The position numbers and the translations under genes are program-made. DNA of 47,584 nucleotides, taken from the NCBI GenBank assembly GCA_017616165.1, contig JAFZYR010000043.1, positions 1 to 47,584 of the forward strand. The letters are read 5' to 3'. This DNA comes from Treponema sp. (GTDB taxonomy: Bacteria; Spirochaetota; Spirochaetia; Treponematales; Treponemataceae). Every line of letters begins with the position of its first letter. Position 1 is the first letter of the stretch. The notes under the pieces were generated by a model, which did not search any database, had not been told where the DNA came from, and worked only from the letters and a program-made list of their open reading frames with translations. Positions 35,137 through 42,763 of the stretch are shown here, in pieces.

Positions 35137-35424
35137 TTATTTTTCCTGCTTCTTTTCCTTTTCCTTGTTTATTTTCTGGTCGAGCATGTCCATGTTTTTG
35201 TTCAGGGCAGCGCCAAAATCAAAGTCTTCGTTGGAAACATGAGCCTGAGAGCCCCAGCGGAAGTTTACTGTGGTTTCTACAGAATAAGCCTTGTCGTGCT
35301 TGATGCGCATAGTAAGATTTACGATAAGATCTTGGGCATAAGCAATTCTTTTGAGCTTATTATCTATCATATCAGACTGTTTCTGTTCCAGTGTGAAGCC
35401 TACTGCATTTATTGATTTTTCCAT
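35137..35424 (-). CDS. hpf: Ribosome hibernation-promoting factor (sigma-54 modulation protein family)
   Basis: 95 residues from ATG 35424, with AAGGAG 6 nt upstream; a longer frame to 35490 lacks one. The short HPF fold is visible: INAVGFTLEQKQSDMIDNKLKRI, LTMRIKHDKAYSVETTVNF and a Lys/Glu-rich C-terminal helix. It binds 70S ribosomes to silence them. It lies directly downstream of rpoN, the classical neighbourhood of this family. Confidence 0.85.
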   Translation of the reverse strand: MEKSINAVGFTLEQKQSDMIDNKLKRIAYAQDLIVNLTMRIKHDKAYSVETTVNFRWGSQAHVSNEDFDFGAALNKNMDMLDQKINKEKEKKQEK

Positions 35425-35520
35425 ATTATTCTCCTTGCGGGCGGACTGCCCTTTGTGTAATTTATCTCTCCATAATATTAAGGATAACACGAGAAATGGT
35501 AAAAAACAAATGAAAATTCG

Positions 35521-36957
35521 TTATTTCCCGTACGAATTATCCATTCCCAGCTGGTTGCGGTATTTGTTCACTGTGCGGCGGGAGATTTTTATGCCCTGGG
35601 CGTTAAGCTTTTGGGTAAGTGCCTGGTCCGAAAGGGGTGTAGCTGAATTTTCAAGCAGCTTAGAAATGCGGAATTTAATGGCTTCAGAAGAGGTTGTGGT
35701 CCCTGAGGCTCTCGAAGGGCCGCTTACAAAAAAATAACTCGCCGGAAAAAGCCCCCATTCTGTCTGAATATATTTGTTTGATTTTTTGCCCGACATTCTG
35801 GAAACTGTGGACTCATGGATTTTAAGCTGAGAAGCAATCTGGCGGCGGGTGAGGGGGATAAGGTTTCCCGGGCCGTGTAAGAAAAATTCCTTTTGTGCGG
35901 CAACAATGGCGCAGCCCTGCAAGGCTAAGGTGGATTGTCGGTATGCAAGCTGATTCAAAAAGGTTTGTGCCTGCTGAACCAGGGTTTTGTCAAAGTTTAT
36001 GTTTTTGGCAAGCCTGACTTCCGGCAGGTCTCCTCCGGCGTATTTTATCTGAAAGTGGCAGGTGCTGTCGCCGGCTACTATTCCGTTTTCAAAATTGTCT
36101 GCTGGGATGGAACCGGGCATCCTCGTAATTGTGAGCACTATATCCGGGCGGAAAAAATCTGCCTTTGAGGTGTCGGAAATATATTCACCGGCAGGACGCG
36201 GGTTTAGTGTAAGGATATATTTTATGGCCTGCTCTGCGCTGTCTTCATCAAGAGCGATTGTATCAAGAGCAATTTCCGGTGCAAACTTTTTGGAGTGCCA
36301 GGTCTTTTTATATTCAAGCAGCTTTTTTAAAACCTTTTCCGGTTGTGGCGGCGACAAAAGCTCAAGGTGTCCGTCCAGAATAAAAAGTGCAAGCGGCGGG
36401 GCGTCTCCGGCTATTTTTGCCTGAACAAAAAGGCTTTCTTCAAGAGTGCGGCAGCAGTTTCCAACCGGGTCCATCCTTTGAATGCGGTCTATGCACCTTT
36501 CCAGCAGCTTTATGTTTTGCGCCGGCCGTGATTTATCAAGCAGGGTTTGCGGGGCAAGGCTCGAACCATAGCAGCCGTTTTCATCAAGGTTATAGATGAG
36601 CTTCTGGCAAACCTCGTATTCGTCGCGCGGGATTTTCATAAGGTCCAGCTGGGCCATAAGATGCTGCTGCAAGGTTTCTCCACGGTCTGCCTGAGCTTCA
36701 AGTGTTCGCTGGTTTGCGTCTGCTGCTTCGGAGCCTGCGGCAGAGGCTCTGCTTGAATATTCGTTTTGCTGTGAGCCGGACATTTTTTCACCGCCGGCAA
36801 CTATCTCAAGCGCAGGGTTTTCTTCTACAGCACGGAAAATTTCTTCGCGCAGATCACGACTGTTCATGGTCAGGTATTTAAGTGCCTGAATCTGAACCTG
36901 AGACATTTTTTGAATTTGTTTCTGGCTTTGTGACTGCCGCTGCGCTAAATCGCTCAT
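35521..36957 (-). CDS. rpoN: RNA polymerase sigma-54 factor with a repeat-encoded segment
   Basis: 478 residues. The Gln-rich region I (QRQSQSQKQIQKMSQVQIQA), core-binding region and DNA-binding region with helix-turn-helix (QIASQLKIHESTVSRMSGKK) are present, ending in the RpoN box (SRRTVNKYRNQLGM). Between YFFVS and TSSEAIK, where the family has a variable loop, residues ~413-420 (GPSRASGT) are encoded by the 24-bp repeat. The -10 TATAAT with extended TG lies 8 nt before the ATG and overlaps the permease stop, so the mRNA looks leaderless. Confidence 0.95.
   Translation of the reverse strand: MSDLAQRQSQSQKQIQKMSQVQIQALKYLTMNSRDLREEIFRAVEENPALEIVAGGEKMSGSQQNEYSSRASAAGSEAADANQRTLEAQADRGETLQQHLMAQLDLMKIPRDEYEVCQKLIYNLDENGCYGSSLAPQTLLDKSRPAQNIKLLERCIDRIQRMDPVGNCCRTLEESLFVQAKIAGDAPPLALFILDGHLELLSPPQPEKVLKKLLEYKKTWHSKKFAPEIALDTIALDEDSAEQAIKYILTLNPRPAGEYISDTSKADFFRPDIVLTITRMPGSIPADNFENGIVAGDSTCHFQIKYAGGDLPEVRLAKNINFDKTLVQQAQTFLNQLAYRQSTLALQGCAIVAAQKEFFLHGPGNLIPLTRRQIASQLKIHESTVSRMSGKKSNKYIQTEWGLFPASYFFVSGPSRASGTTTSSEAIKFRISKLLENSATPLSDQALTQKLNAQGIKISRRTVNKYRNQLGMDNSYGK
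35698..35721 (+). repeat. 24-bp palindromic repeat inside rpoN, in frame
   Basis: The copy (GGTCCCTGAGGCT...CTCGAAGGGCC on the + strand) is read by rpoN on the opposite strand as GPSRASGT, the reverse of how queH reads it. The sigma factor stays intact around it. Confidence 0.9.
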
Positions 36958-36965
36958 TGTTATGT

Positions 36966-36974
36966 ATTATAACA
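36966..36974 (-). promoter_or_regulatory. Extended -10 promoter of rpoN
   Basis: TGT-TATAAT on the - strand, eight bases from the rpoN ATG and overlapping the stop codon of the upstream permease. The -35 is poor, which the TG extension could offset. Confidence 0.5.
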
Positions 36975-38136
36975 TATTTGAACAAAGTACTACTATTCCC
37001 AGAATCACCAGCAGTACAACGTTATACAGTGTGAATACGCCAAAATATTTTTTGCCTTGAGGGGGTTGTGCTTCTTCACTGCTGTTGTAAATCTTAAACG
37101 AAATTACACTTGCCATGGATGCAATAAGGGTTCCAAGCCCACCTACGTTTACTCCAAGCAAAAGCATGTCGCCGTTTTGTGTAAAGCCGCTTAAAAGGAG
37201 TGCTGCAGGAACATTGCTTATAACCTGGCTCGTAAGGATTCCCGTGATATAGGTTTTGAACGGGGAAGAAAGCATGGAGTTTATAAAATTACAAAAGGCC
37301 GGCACTGTGGAAAGAGTTTTTGTAAAAATAAAAAATCCCACAAAGGTCAAAAGCAAACTGTAATCAACCTTTTTGAAAAGCCGGAAATTGCAGATCAGCA
37401 TGATGACAACAGTTACGCCAAGCATAATCAGATAATTTACAAAATGAAAAACCGTGAGCAGACACAAAATAAAATCTGCAATATAAAGAATGGTGCGGAA
37501 ATCAAAGGTAATGAAGGACACCTGGGTCTGCAGAATGTTGTGGTCGAGAGTGTCGGAGGTTGGACCGTTTGCTGTGCTGCCATGCGGCTTATGGGTAATC
37601 ACCAAAATCATTACGCAAAGAATAAAAAGTGATGGAACTGCAATGCGCGCGGTAAGTGCAAAAAACTCTCCTGCAGAAAATCCGTAATACGAAAAAAGGT
37701 ACAGGTTCTGCGGGTTGCCCATTGGCGTAATGCACGAGCCAAGATTTGCGGCAAGAGTTTCAAGAACAACAAGCTTAAGGCACGGCAGTCCGACACGCGT
37801 AAAAATCAAAATTGTAATTGGAACAAAGGTGAGCAGGGCAACATCGTTTGTAACAAACATCGAAGAAAAAAACACCAGCAGCGTCATCAAAAAATAAAGC
37901 GAGCGCTGGGTCTTACAAAGTCGCAAAAGGCGGGCTGCAATTACATTCAAAAAGTTCTGGCTCTGGAACGCCTTAATTACAATCATAAGGGAAAACAAAA
38001 TTGCAAGGGTGCGGAAATCTATAGCCTGTAAGCAAAGGGAGGGTGCCGGTTTTATAATTGCAACAGAAACCACCGCCAGAAGAAGTGCCGCAAAAAGCAC
38101 GGGCTCACGTTTTATAAAAGAGATAAGCTTGTTCAT
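36967..38136 (-). CDS. SLC13/ArsB-NhaD-type anion permease
   Basis: 389 residues with about ten hydrophobic segments. DFRTLAILFSLMIVIKAFQ, FVTNDVALLTFVPI and CITPMGNPQNLYLF are typical of the ion-transporter superfamily (CitMHS/ArsB/SLC13). The conserved TP-GNPQN motif fits anion or dicarboxylate transport across the inner membrane. It overlaps the upstream GH5 gene by 4 nt (ATGA). The substrate is unknown. Confidence 0.85.
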   Translation of the reverse strand: MNKLISFIKREPVLFAALLLAVVSVAIIKPAPSLCLQAIDFRTLAILFSLMIVIKAFQSQNFLNVIAARLLRLCKTQRSLYFLMTLLVFFSSMFVTNDVALLTFVPITILIFTRVGLPCLKLVVLETLAANLGSCITPMGNPQNLYLFSYYGFSAGEFFALTARIAVPSLFILCVMILVITHKPHGSTANGPTSDTLDHNILQTQVSFITFDFRTILYIADFILCLLTVFHFVNYLIMLGVTVVIMLICNFRLFKKVDYSLLLTFVGFFIFTKTLSTVPAFCNFINSMLSSPFKTYITGILTSQVISNVPAALLLSGFTQNGDMLLLGVNVGGLGTLIASMASVISFKIYNSSEEAQPPQGKKYFGVFTLYNVVLLVILGIVVLCSNML

Positions 38137-39809
38137 TTTGTTATCATAATATCATCTATTAAGATGTCTCCCGTATTCTTGTTGTCGTAATCATCAAAGT
38201 CAAAGTAAAGAGATTCAAGGCGTGCCCAGTCAAAATCACACGGTAAGCTATGCCATTTTTGAGTTTTGTCGGACCAGGTTCCGTAGCTGTCTTCAAAAGC
38301 AGAAATCGGGATTTCAACTGTTACCCATTTATTCACAGGGTAAGCAGAAGCTTTTACTGTATAAGTTTTTCTCCATGGCAGTGCTTCTTCTCCGCCGTCA
38401 GAATCCATAAGGTGTACTCTGAACTCCTGGTTCGAATTGGCAAACTTTACTTTAAAGCTTACAAAAAGTGACTGTCTGTTATCTGCAACTTTTGAGGATA
38501 ATTTTTTTGGCAGAGAAAATCTAAGTCCATTGGAGTCGCCCGGATATGAAACAGACATATAGTCATTAAGACTGTTGTCTGCCCTTGTCCTTTTTACGGT
38601 TCCCCAGAAGCCAAGGCCAACACCTGATCCCTGTACACCGTCAAAAACTACGTATGGGCTGTTCTTGGAAATATCGCAGCCTGCCTTTTCTGCAAGCTCT
38701 GCATCAGGCATTGTAAGACCGGTTGCTTCTACAGCGGCTTTATCAAGATCATCAGGAAAAAACAATCTGTAGTCATCTGATTTTAATAATCCAAAAGAAT
38801 CATCCATTCCCCAGGTGCAGTAGGGAATATTGTTTGAGTTTAAGGCTGCAACAGTTGTTTTTATCCACTCAAGTCTATCCGTAGGATTTGTCCAGACAGT
38901 TACTCCAAGCTCACCGCATAATACCCTGGTCTTATTCTTTTTTGCCCAGTCGGCAACCTTTTTTATACGGCTGTTTATGTATTTTGCAGTTCCTTCCTGT
39001 TTATATTGATTTTGAAAATAATCGGTCAATACGGCTGCATCGCCCTGCAATTTTGGGAAACGCGATTTGTTATAAGGAAAAGGAATATCCTTAAGAGCCT
39101 TGATGGTTTTGTCCATCCAGTATACGCCCTGATGTGTAAAATAAAACGGTTCATAAAAATGGAAAGTATAAATTAGATGCGGGTCGCTGTAAGGCTTCAT
39201 TTTTACAATAGTGTCTATGTTTGAAAAATCTGTGCCTGTTACAACAATGTCGCGCTCCGGGTCGTAACCTCTTATAAGTTCAATAATTTCCTGTTGAATT
39301 TTTATCCATTTTGTTACGATATCGCCTTTGTCCTTTGGTTCATTCATCAGTTCATAAATGATGTATTGGCTTCTGTCCTTATAGCGCGGTGCAACCTGAG
39401 ACCATACAGCTTCCAGATGCTCCTTATATTGTTTTGCTGATGGAGGGACGTCTGCATATTCTTCGGTACTTAAGGAATGATTGTCTATTATAAGATATAT
39501 CTGATATTTTTCTGCCCAGTCACAAACCTGGTCAAGCTTTTCCAGAATAATATCACTTATTTTTCCGGTTGTATAAGGTTCCATTACAAGGTCAAAATGA
39601 ATAGGAAGTCTTATTACCTCAATGCCCATGCTTTTAAAACAGGCAAAATCTGCCTCATCATATTTGTTAAGATGGGGGAGTTGATCTTTGTAACAGGTAT
39701 CAAGATAATTGAGAAGATTTACTCCCTTTGTAAAAGGCAGCTGATTGCTCTGACAGAAAACCGGACTCATAAGAAAAAGGAGTGCGGTTACTAAAAGTGA
39801 TTTTCTCAT
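38133..39809 (-). CDS. Secreted GH5 endoglucanase with C-terminal carbohydrate-binding-like domain
   Basis: 558 residues. Signal peptide ends near VFCQS (a lipobox-like FC is present). The GH5 barrel (~25-340) has KGVNLLNYL, VIRLPIHFD, acid/base Glu157 (ELMNEPK), FHFYEPFYFTHQG and nucleophile Glu300 (CGELGV). The last ~170 residues (GVGLGFWGTVKRT; VSFKVKFANSNQEFRVHL; DYDNKNTGDILIDDIMI) form a beta-sandwich resembling CBM11-type domains. It probably cuts beta-glucans outside the cell. GAGAGG and a TATAAT box precede it. Confidence 0.9.
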   Translation of the reverse strand: MRKSLLVTALLFLMSPVFCQSNQLPFTKGVNLLNYLDTCYKDQLPHLNKYDEADFACFKSMGIEVIRLPIHFDLVMEPYTTGKISDIILEKLDQVCDWAEKYQIYLIIDNHSLSTEEYADVPPSAKQYKEHLEAVWSQVAPRYKDRSQYIIYELMNEPKDKGDIVTKWIKIQQEIIELIRGYDPERDIVVTGTDFSNIDTIVKMKPYSDPHLIYTFHFYEPFYFTHQGVYWMDKTIKALKDIPFPYNKSRFPKLQGDAAVLTDYFQNQYKQEGTAKYINSRIKKVADWAKKNKTRVLCGELGVTVWTNPTDRLEWIKTTVAALNSNNIPYCTWGMDDSFGLLKSDDYRLFFPDDLDKAAVEATGLTMPDAELAEKAGCDISKNSPYVVFDGVQGSGVGLGFWGTVKRTRADNSLNDYMSVSYPGDSNGLRFSLPKKLSSKVADNRQSLFVSFKVKFANSNQEFRVHLMDSDGGEEALPWRKTYTVKASAYPVNKWVTVEIPISAFEDSYGTWSDKTQKWHSLPCDFDWARLESLYFDFDDYDNKNTGDILIDDIMITK

Positions 39810-39833
39810 AAACTAACCTCTCTTTGTCCTATT

Positions 39834-39862
39834 ATTATATCACTGATGGCTGGATTTTATAA
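39834..39862 (-). promoter_or_regulatory. Promoter of the secreted GH5 gene
   Basis: On the - strand: -35 TTATAA (39857-39862), 17-bp spacer, -10 TATAAT (39834-39839), followed by a GAGAGG ribosome site and the ATG. Confidence 0.55.
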
Positions 39863-39921
39863 AGATTATTTGTTCAAAAACGGTAGCCTTAATTCATATA
39901 GAAAAAATCCTGCCAACTGTA

Positions 39922-39927
39922 TATACT
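39922..39927 (+). promoter_or_regulatory. -10 box of the DUF1015 gene, leaderless spacing
   Basis: TATACT lies six bases before the ATG at 39934, without a Shine-Dalgarno. A weak -35 (TAGAAA, 39899-39904) is 17 bp upstream. Confidence 0.45.
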
Positions 39928-39933
39928 AGCCCT

Positions 39934-41277
39934 ATGAAAACATTAAAAGAACTTGGACTTAGAGTACCGGAGATTTTGCTTCCGGCTAAAACTGATTTGA
40001 ATAAATGGTCTGTGATTGCGTGCGATCAGTACACACAGGATAAGGATTACTGGAAAAAGGCAGAGGCTGCTGCGGGCGACGGACCTTCTACGCTCAATTT
40101 GATTTTGCCGGAAGTTTATTTGAACTCGCCGGATAAGCCTGAGCGCATTGCCAAAATCCGCCAGACGATGAAGGAATATCTTGGTTGTGGGAACGTTTTT
40201 GCCCCTCCTTTCAACGGCTTTATCTACATAGAAAGAAAAACCGCCTTTGGCCGTATGCGCCGTGGTCTTGTTGCCCAGATAGATTTGGAAACTTATGAAT
40301 GGAAGCCGTTCAGCAAGGCAAATATCCGCGCTACCGAAGCTACAATTGTAGACCGCATTCCTCCACGCAAGGAAATCCGTAAGGGTGCTCCGCTTGAACT
40401 TCCTCATATCATGCTGCTTGTAAACGACAAGGATGATTTACTGGTTGGCGGTGCTCAAAAAATTACTGCCGGCCGCGAGCCTTTGTACAAGGGCGACCTT
40501 ATGTGTAACGGCGGTTCAATCACAGGCTGGGGACTTTCTTCTGAATCTGACATTGGTGTAGTAACCGAAGCGCTCAATAAAATTGCAGACGCAAATACTG
40601 CTGCCGACGGTTCAACCTTCCTTTTTGCAGTAGGTGACGGAAACCATTCTCTTGCAACTGCCAAGGCTGTCTGGGATGAATACAAGGCAGAACTGATTGC
40701 CGGAGGTGCCGGTGAAGCTGAACTTGCAGAAAATCCTGTTCGTTTTGCGCTTATTGAAGTTGTAAATATTTATGATAAAGGTTTGACTTTTGAGCCTATT
40801 CACCGCGTTATTTTTAATGTTGATGCAGATGCACTCATTAAGTCCCTGACCGCTGCACTTGGTGGTACTGTCAGCGAGGTTGCAGGACAGCCTGAACTTG
40901 AGTCTGCCGTTCGTGCTTCCAGCGCTGATTTTGGTTTTGATTATGTTGATGAGAGTGGAGCACAGAAGTTTGTGTTGCTGCGTACACCGATAAAGGAACT
41001 TGCAGTTTCACGCCTTCAGCCGGAGATTGATAAGTTTTTGAAGGAAGTGGGAACTGGTGCTGGTGCCGCTCCGGAAATCGACTACATCCACGGAAGTGAA
41101 GAAGTTCTTGGACTTGGCAAAAAGCCCGGTGCTGTAGGAATCCTCCTGCCGCCGATTGCAAAAGATTCGTTCTTTGAAACAATCAATGGCCGCGGACCTC
41201 TTCCAAGAAAATCCTTTTCAATGGGCGAGGCCGACGAAAAACGATTTTACCTGGAATGCAGAAGGCTGTTCGGCTAG
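39934..41277 (+). CDS. DUF1015 family protein (SerK-like)
   Basis: 447 residues, cytoplasmic. The N-terminus RVPEILLPAKTDLNKWSVIACDQYTQ, IYIERKTAFGRMRRGLVAQIDLE and VGDGNHSLATAKAVWDEYK are the family hallmarks. DUF1015 includes archaeal SerK, a free-serine kinase, so a small-molecule kinase is possible; the bacterial role is unproven. Alone on the + strand, divergent from the GH5 gene. Confidence 0.85.
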   Translation: MKTLKELGLRVPEILLPAKTDLNKWSVIACDQYTQDKDYWKKAEAAAGDGPSTLNLILPEVYLNSPDKPERIAKIRQTMKEYLGCGNVFAPPFNGFIYIERKTAFGRMRRGLVAQIDLETYEWKPFSKANIRATEATIVDRIPPRKEIRKGAPLELPHIMLLVNDKDDLLVGGAQKITAGREPLYKGDLMCNGGSITGWGLSSESDIGVVTEALNKIADANTAADGSTFLFAVGDGNHSLATAKAVWDEYKAELIAGGAGEAELAENPVRFALIEVVNIYDKGLTFEPIHRVIFNVDADALIKSLTAALGGTVSEVAGQPELESAVRASSADFGFDYVDESGAQKFVLLRTPIKELAVSRLQPEIDKFLKEVGTGAGAAPEIDYIHGSEEVLGLGKKPGAVGILLPPIAKDSFFETINGRGPLPRKSFSMGEADEKRFYLECRRLFG

Positions 41278-41297
41278 TTTGTGTTTTTGACAAAATA

Positions 41298-41406
41298 GAA
41301 AAGTGTATATTTTTCTTGTGTTTTTTTATGGAAAAGTGTATATTATAACTGTGAGATTTCATAGAAAAGTGTAGTTTTTATATGCATTTTTCTGTGAAAA
41401 AGTGTA
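41298..41406 (+). repeat. Four AAAAGTGTA iterons with exact 33-bp spacing
   Basis: GAAAAGTGTA begins at 41298, 41331 and 41364, and a fourth copy (AAAAAGTGTA) at 41397, each exactly 33 bp apart. The bases between are AT-rich and only loosely alike. 33 bp is about three helical turns, so the motifs face the same side of the helix. They fill the gap before the DUF4143 ATPase gene and could be cooperative operators or recombinase sites. Confidence 0.8.
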
Positions 41407-41427
41407 AAAACATAAACGGGGCTAAAT

Positions 41428-42744
41428 ATGTTCAGGAAAATAAAGGCATATATCTCTAATTTCCTTAAATCAGATACCCAAAAGGTTTTGATAATTGATG
41501 GTGCGCGTCAGGTTGGAAAATCTTATATCATTCGCGAAGCAGGAACTGAACTTTTTGAAAACTATGTAGAAATCAATCTGCTGGAAGATTCTCTGAACAA
41601 CCGTTATTTTGAAAACACAAAAAGTACTTCCGATTTTTATCTGCAGCTCAGTATGATTGCCGGAAACAAGCTTAAGGACAAAGAGAACACTTTGATTTTT
41701 CTGGATGAAATTCAGGCATATCCTCATCTTCTAACTTTGCTCAAATTTTTAAATCAGGATAATCGTTTTACATATATTGCAAGTGGTTCTCTTCTGGGTG
41801 TTACGCTTTCTCAGACTTCTTCTATTCCAATGGGAAGTATCGAAGTAAAGCATATGTTTCCAATGGATTTTGAAGAATTTCTTATCGCAAATAATTTTGG
41901 TGAACAGGCAATTTCCACGCTCAAAGGAAAAATCAAAAATAGAGAAACTCTCGAAGAAAATATTCATAATAATCTGCTTGGTTTATTTAAGAAATATCTT
42001 CTTTCTGGTGGCCTGCCTGATGCCGTTAAAACTTTTATTGAAACTAATAATATTGTAAGTGTGCGAACAATCCAGAATCAGATTCATGAATATTATGGTA
42101 TGGATGCTTCAAAATATGATTTAGAACACAAACTCAAAATCAAACGAATTTTTGATATGATTCCATCAACACTTGAAAACAAGAAAAAACGAATTGTTGT
42201 TCAGGACATCGAGAATAAAAAAGGAAAACGTTTTTCAAATTATCAGGATGAGTTTGATTATCTGATAAATTCTGGCGTCGCTCTTGAAGTAAAGGCCGTC
42301 TCAACGCCTGTTTTCCCGCTTAATGAACATTCAGGGAAAAATCTTTTAAAACTATATTTGAATGATGTCGGCATTCTTTCCAGCATTTTGTATCAGAACA
42401 ATATCAGGGCAATTCTTGATAGCGAAAACAGTATTAATCTTGGAACATTGTACGAAGCAGTAGTTGCACAGGAATTAAAAGCCCACGACAAGCAGCTGTT
42501 TTATTACGACAACAAATCAAAAGGCGAAGTAGATTTCCTTGTAAATGATTACGACTCTCTTTCAATTCTGCCAATAGAGGTAAAATCAGGAAAGGATTAT
42601 TCAGTTCATTCTGCCCTTAACAGTTTCTTACAAAACAAAGATTACAATGTTTCAAAAGCTATAGTCCTTTCCAACGAACGAAAAGTCACCACCACCCCAA
42701 CCGGCATAATCTATCTGCCGGTTTATTATGTGATGGGGTTGTAG
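41428..42744 (+). CDS. AAA ATPase with C-terminal DUF4143 domain
   Basis: 438 residues. Walker A GARQVGKS (25-32), Walker B TLIFLDEIQ (Asp93, Glu94), SGSLLGV sensor-like region and KYLLSGGLPDAVKTF, then a C-terminal DUF4143 domain with GEVDFLV...ILPIEVKSGKDY, a PD-(D/E)XK nuclease-like motif. Such genes are often multicopy and horizontally mobile; their cellular function is unsettled. It is preceded by the 33-bp phased iterons and followed directly by one inverted TACACTTT. The ribosome site is weak. Confidence 0.9.
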   Translation: MFRKIKAYISNFLKSDTQKVLIIDGARQVGKSYIIREAGTELFENYVEINLLEDSLNNRYFENTKSTSDFYLQLSMIAGNKLKDKENTLIFLDEIQAYPHLLTLLKFLNQDNRFTYIASGSLLGVTLSQTSSIPMGSIEVKHMFPMDFEEFLIANNFGEQAISTLKGKIKNRETLEENIHNNLLGLFKKYLLSGGLPDAVKTFIETNNIVSVRTIQNQIHEYYGMDASKYDLEHKLKIKRIFDMIPSTLENKKKRIVVQDIENKKGKRFSNYQDEFDYLINSGVALEVKAVSTPVFPLNEHSGKNLLKLYLNDVGILSSILYQNNIRAILDSENSINLGTLYEAVVAQELKAHDKQLFYYDNKSKGEVDFLVNDYDSLSILPIEVKSGKDYSVHSALNSFLQNKDYNVSKAIVLSNERKVTTTPTGIIYLPVYYVMGL

Positions 42745-42763
42745 AGGGAGGTACACTTTACCT

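Noticed and set aside
41298-41406. CRISPR array
   Set aside because: The repeats are only ~10 bp and the intervals between them are not unique spacers of CRISPR size; no cas genes are nearby.
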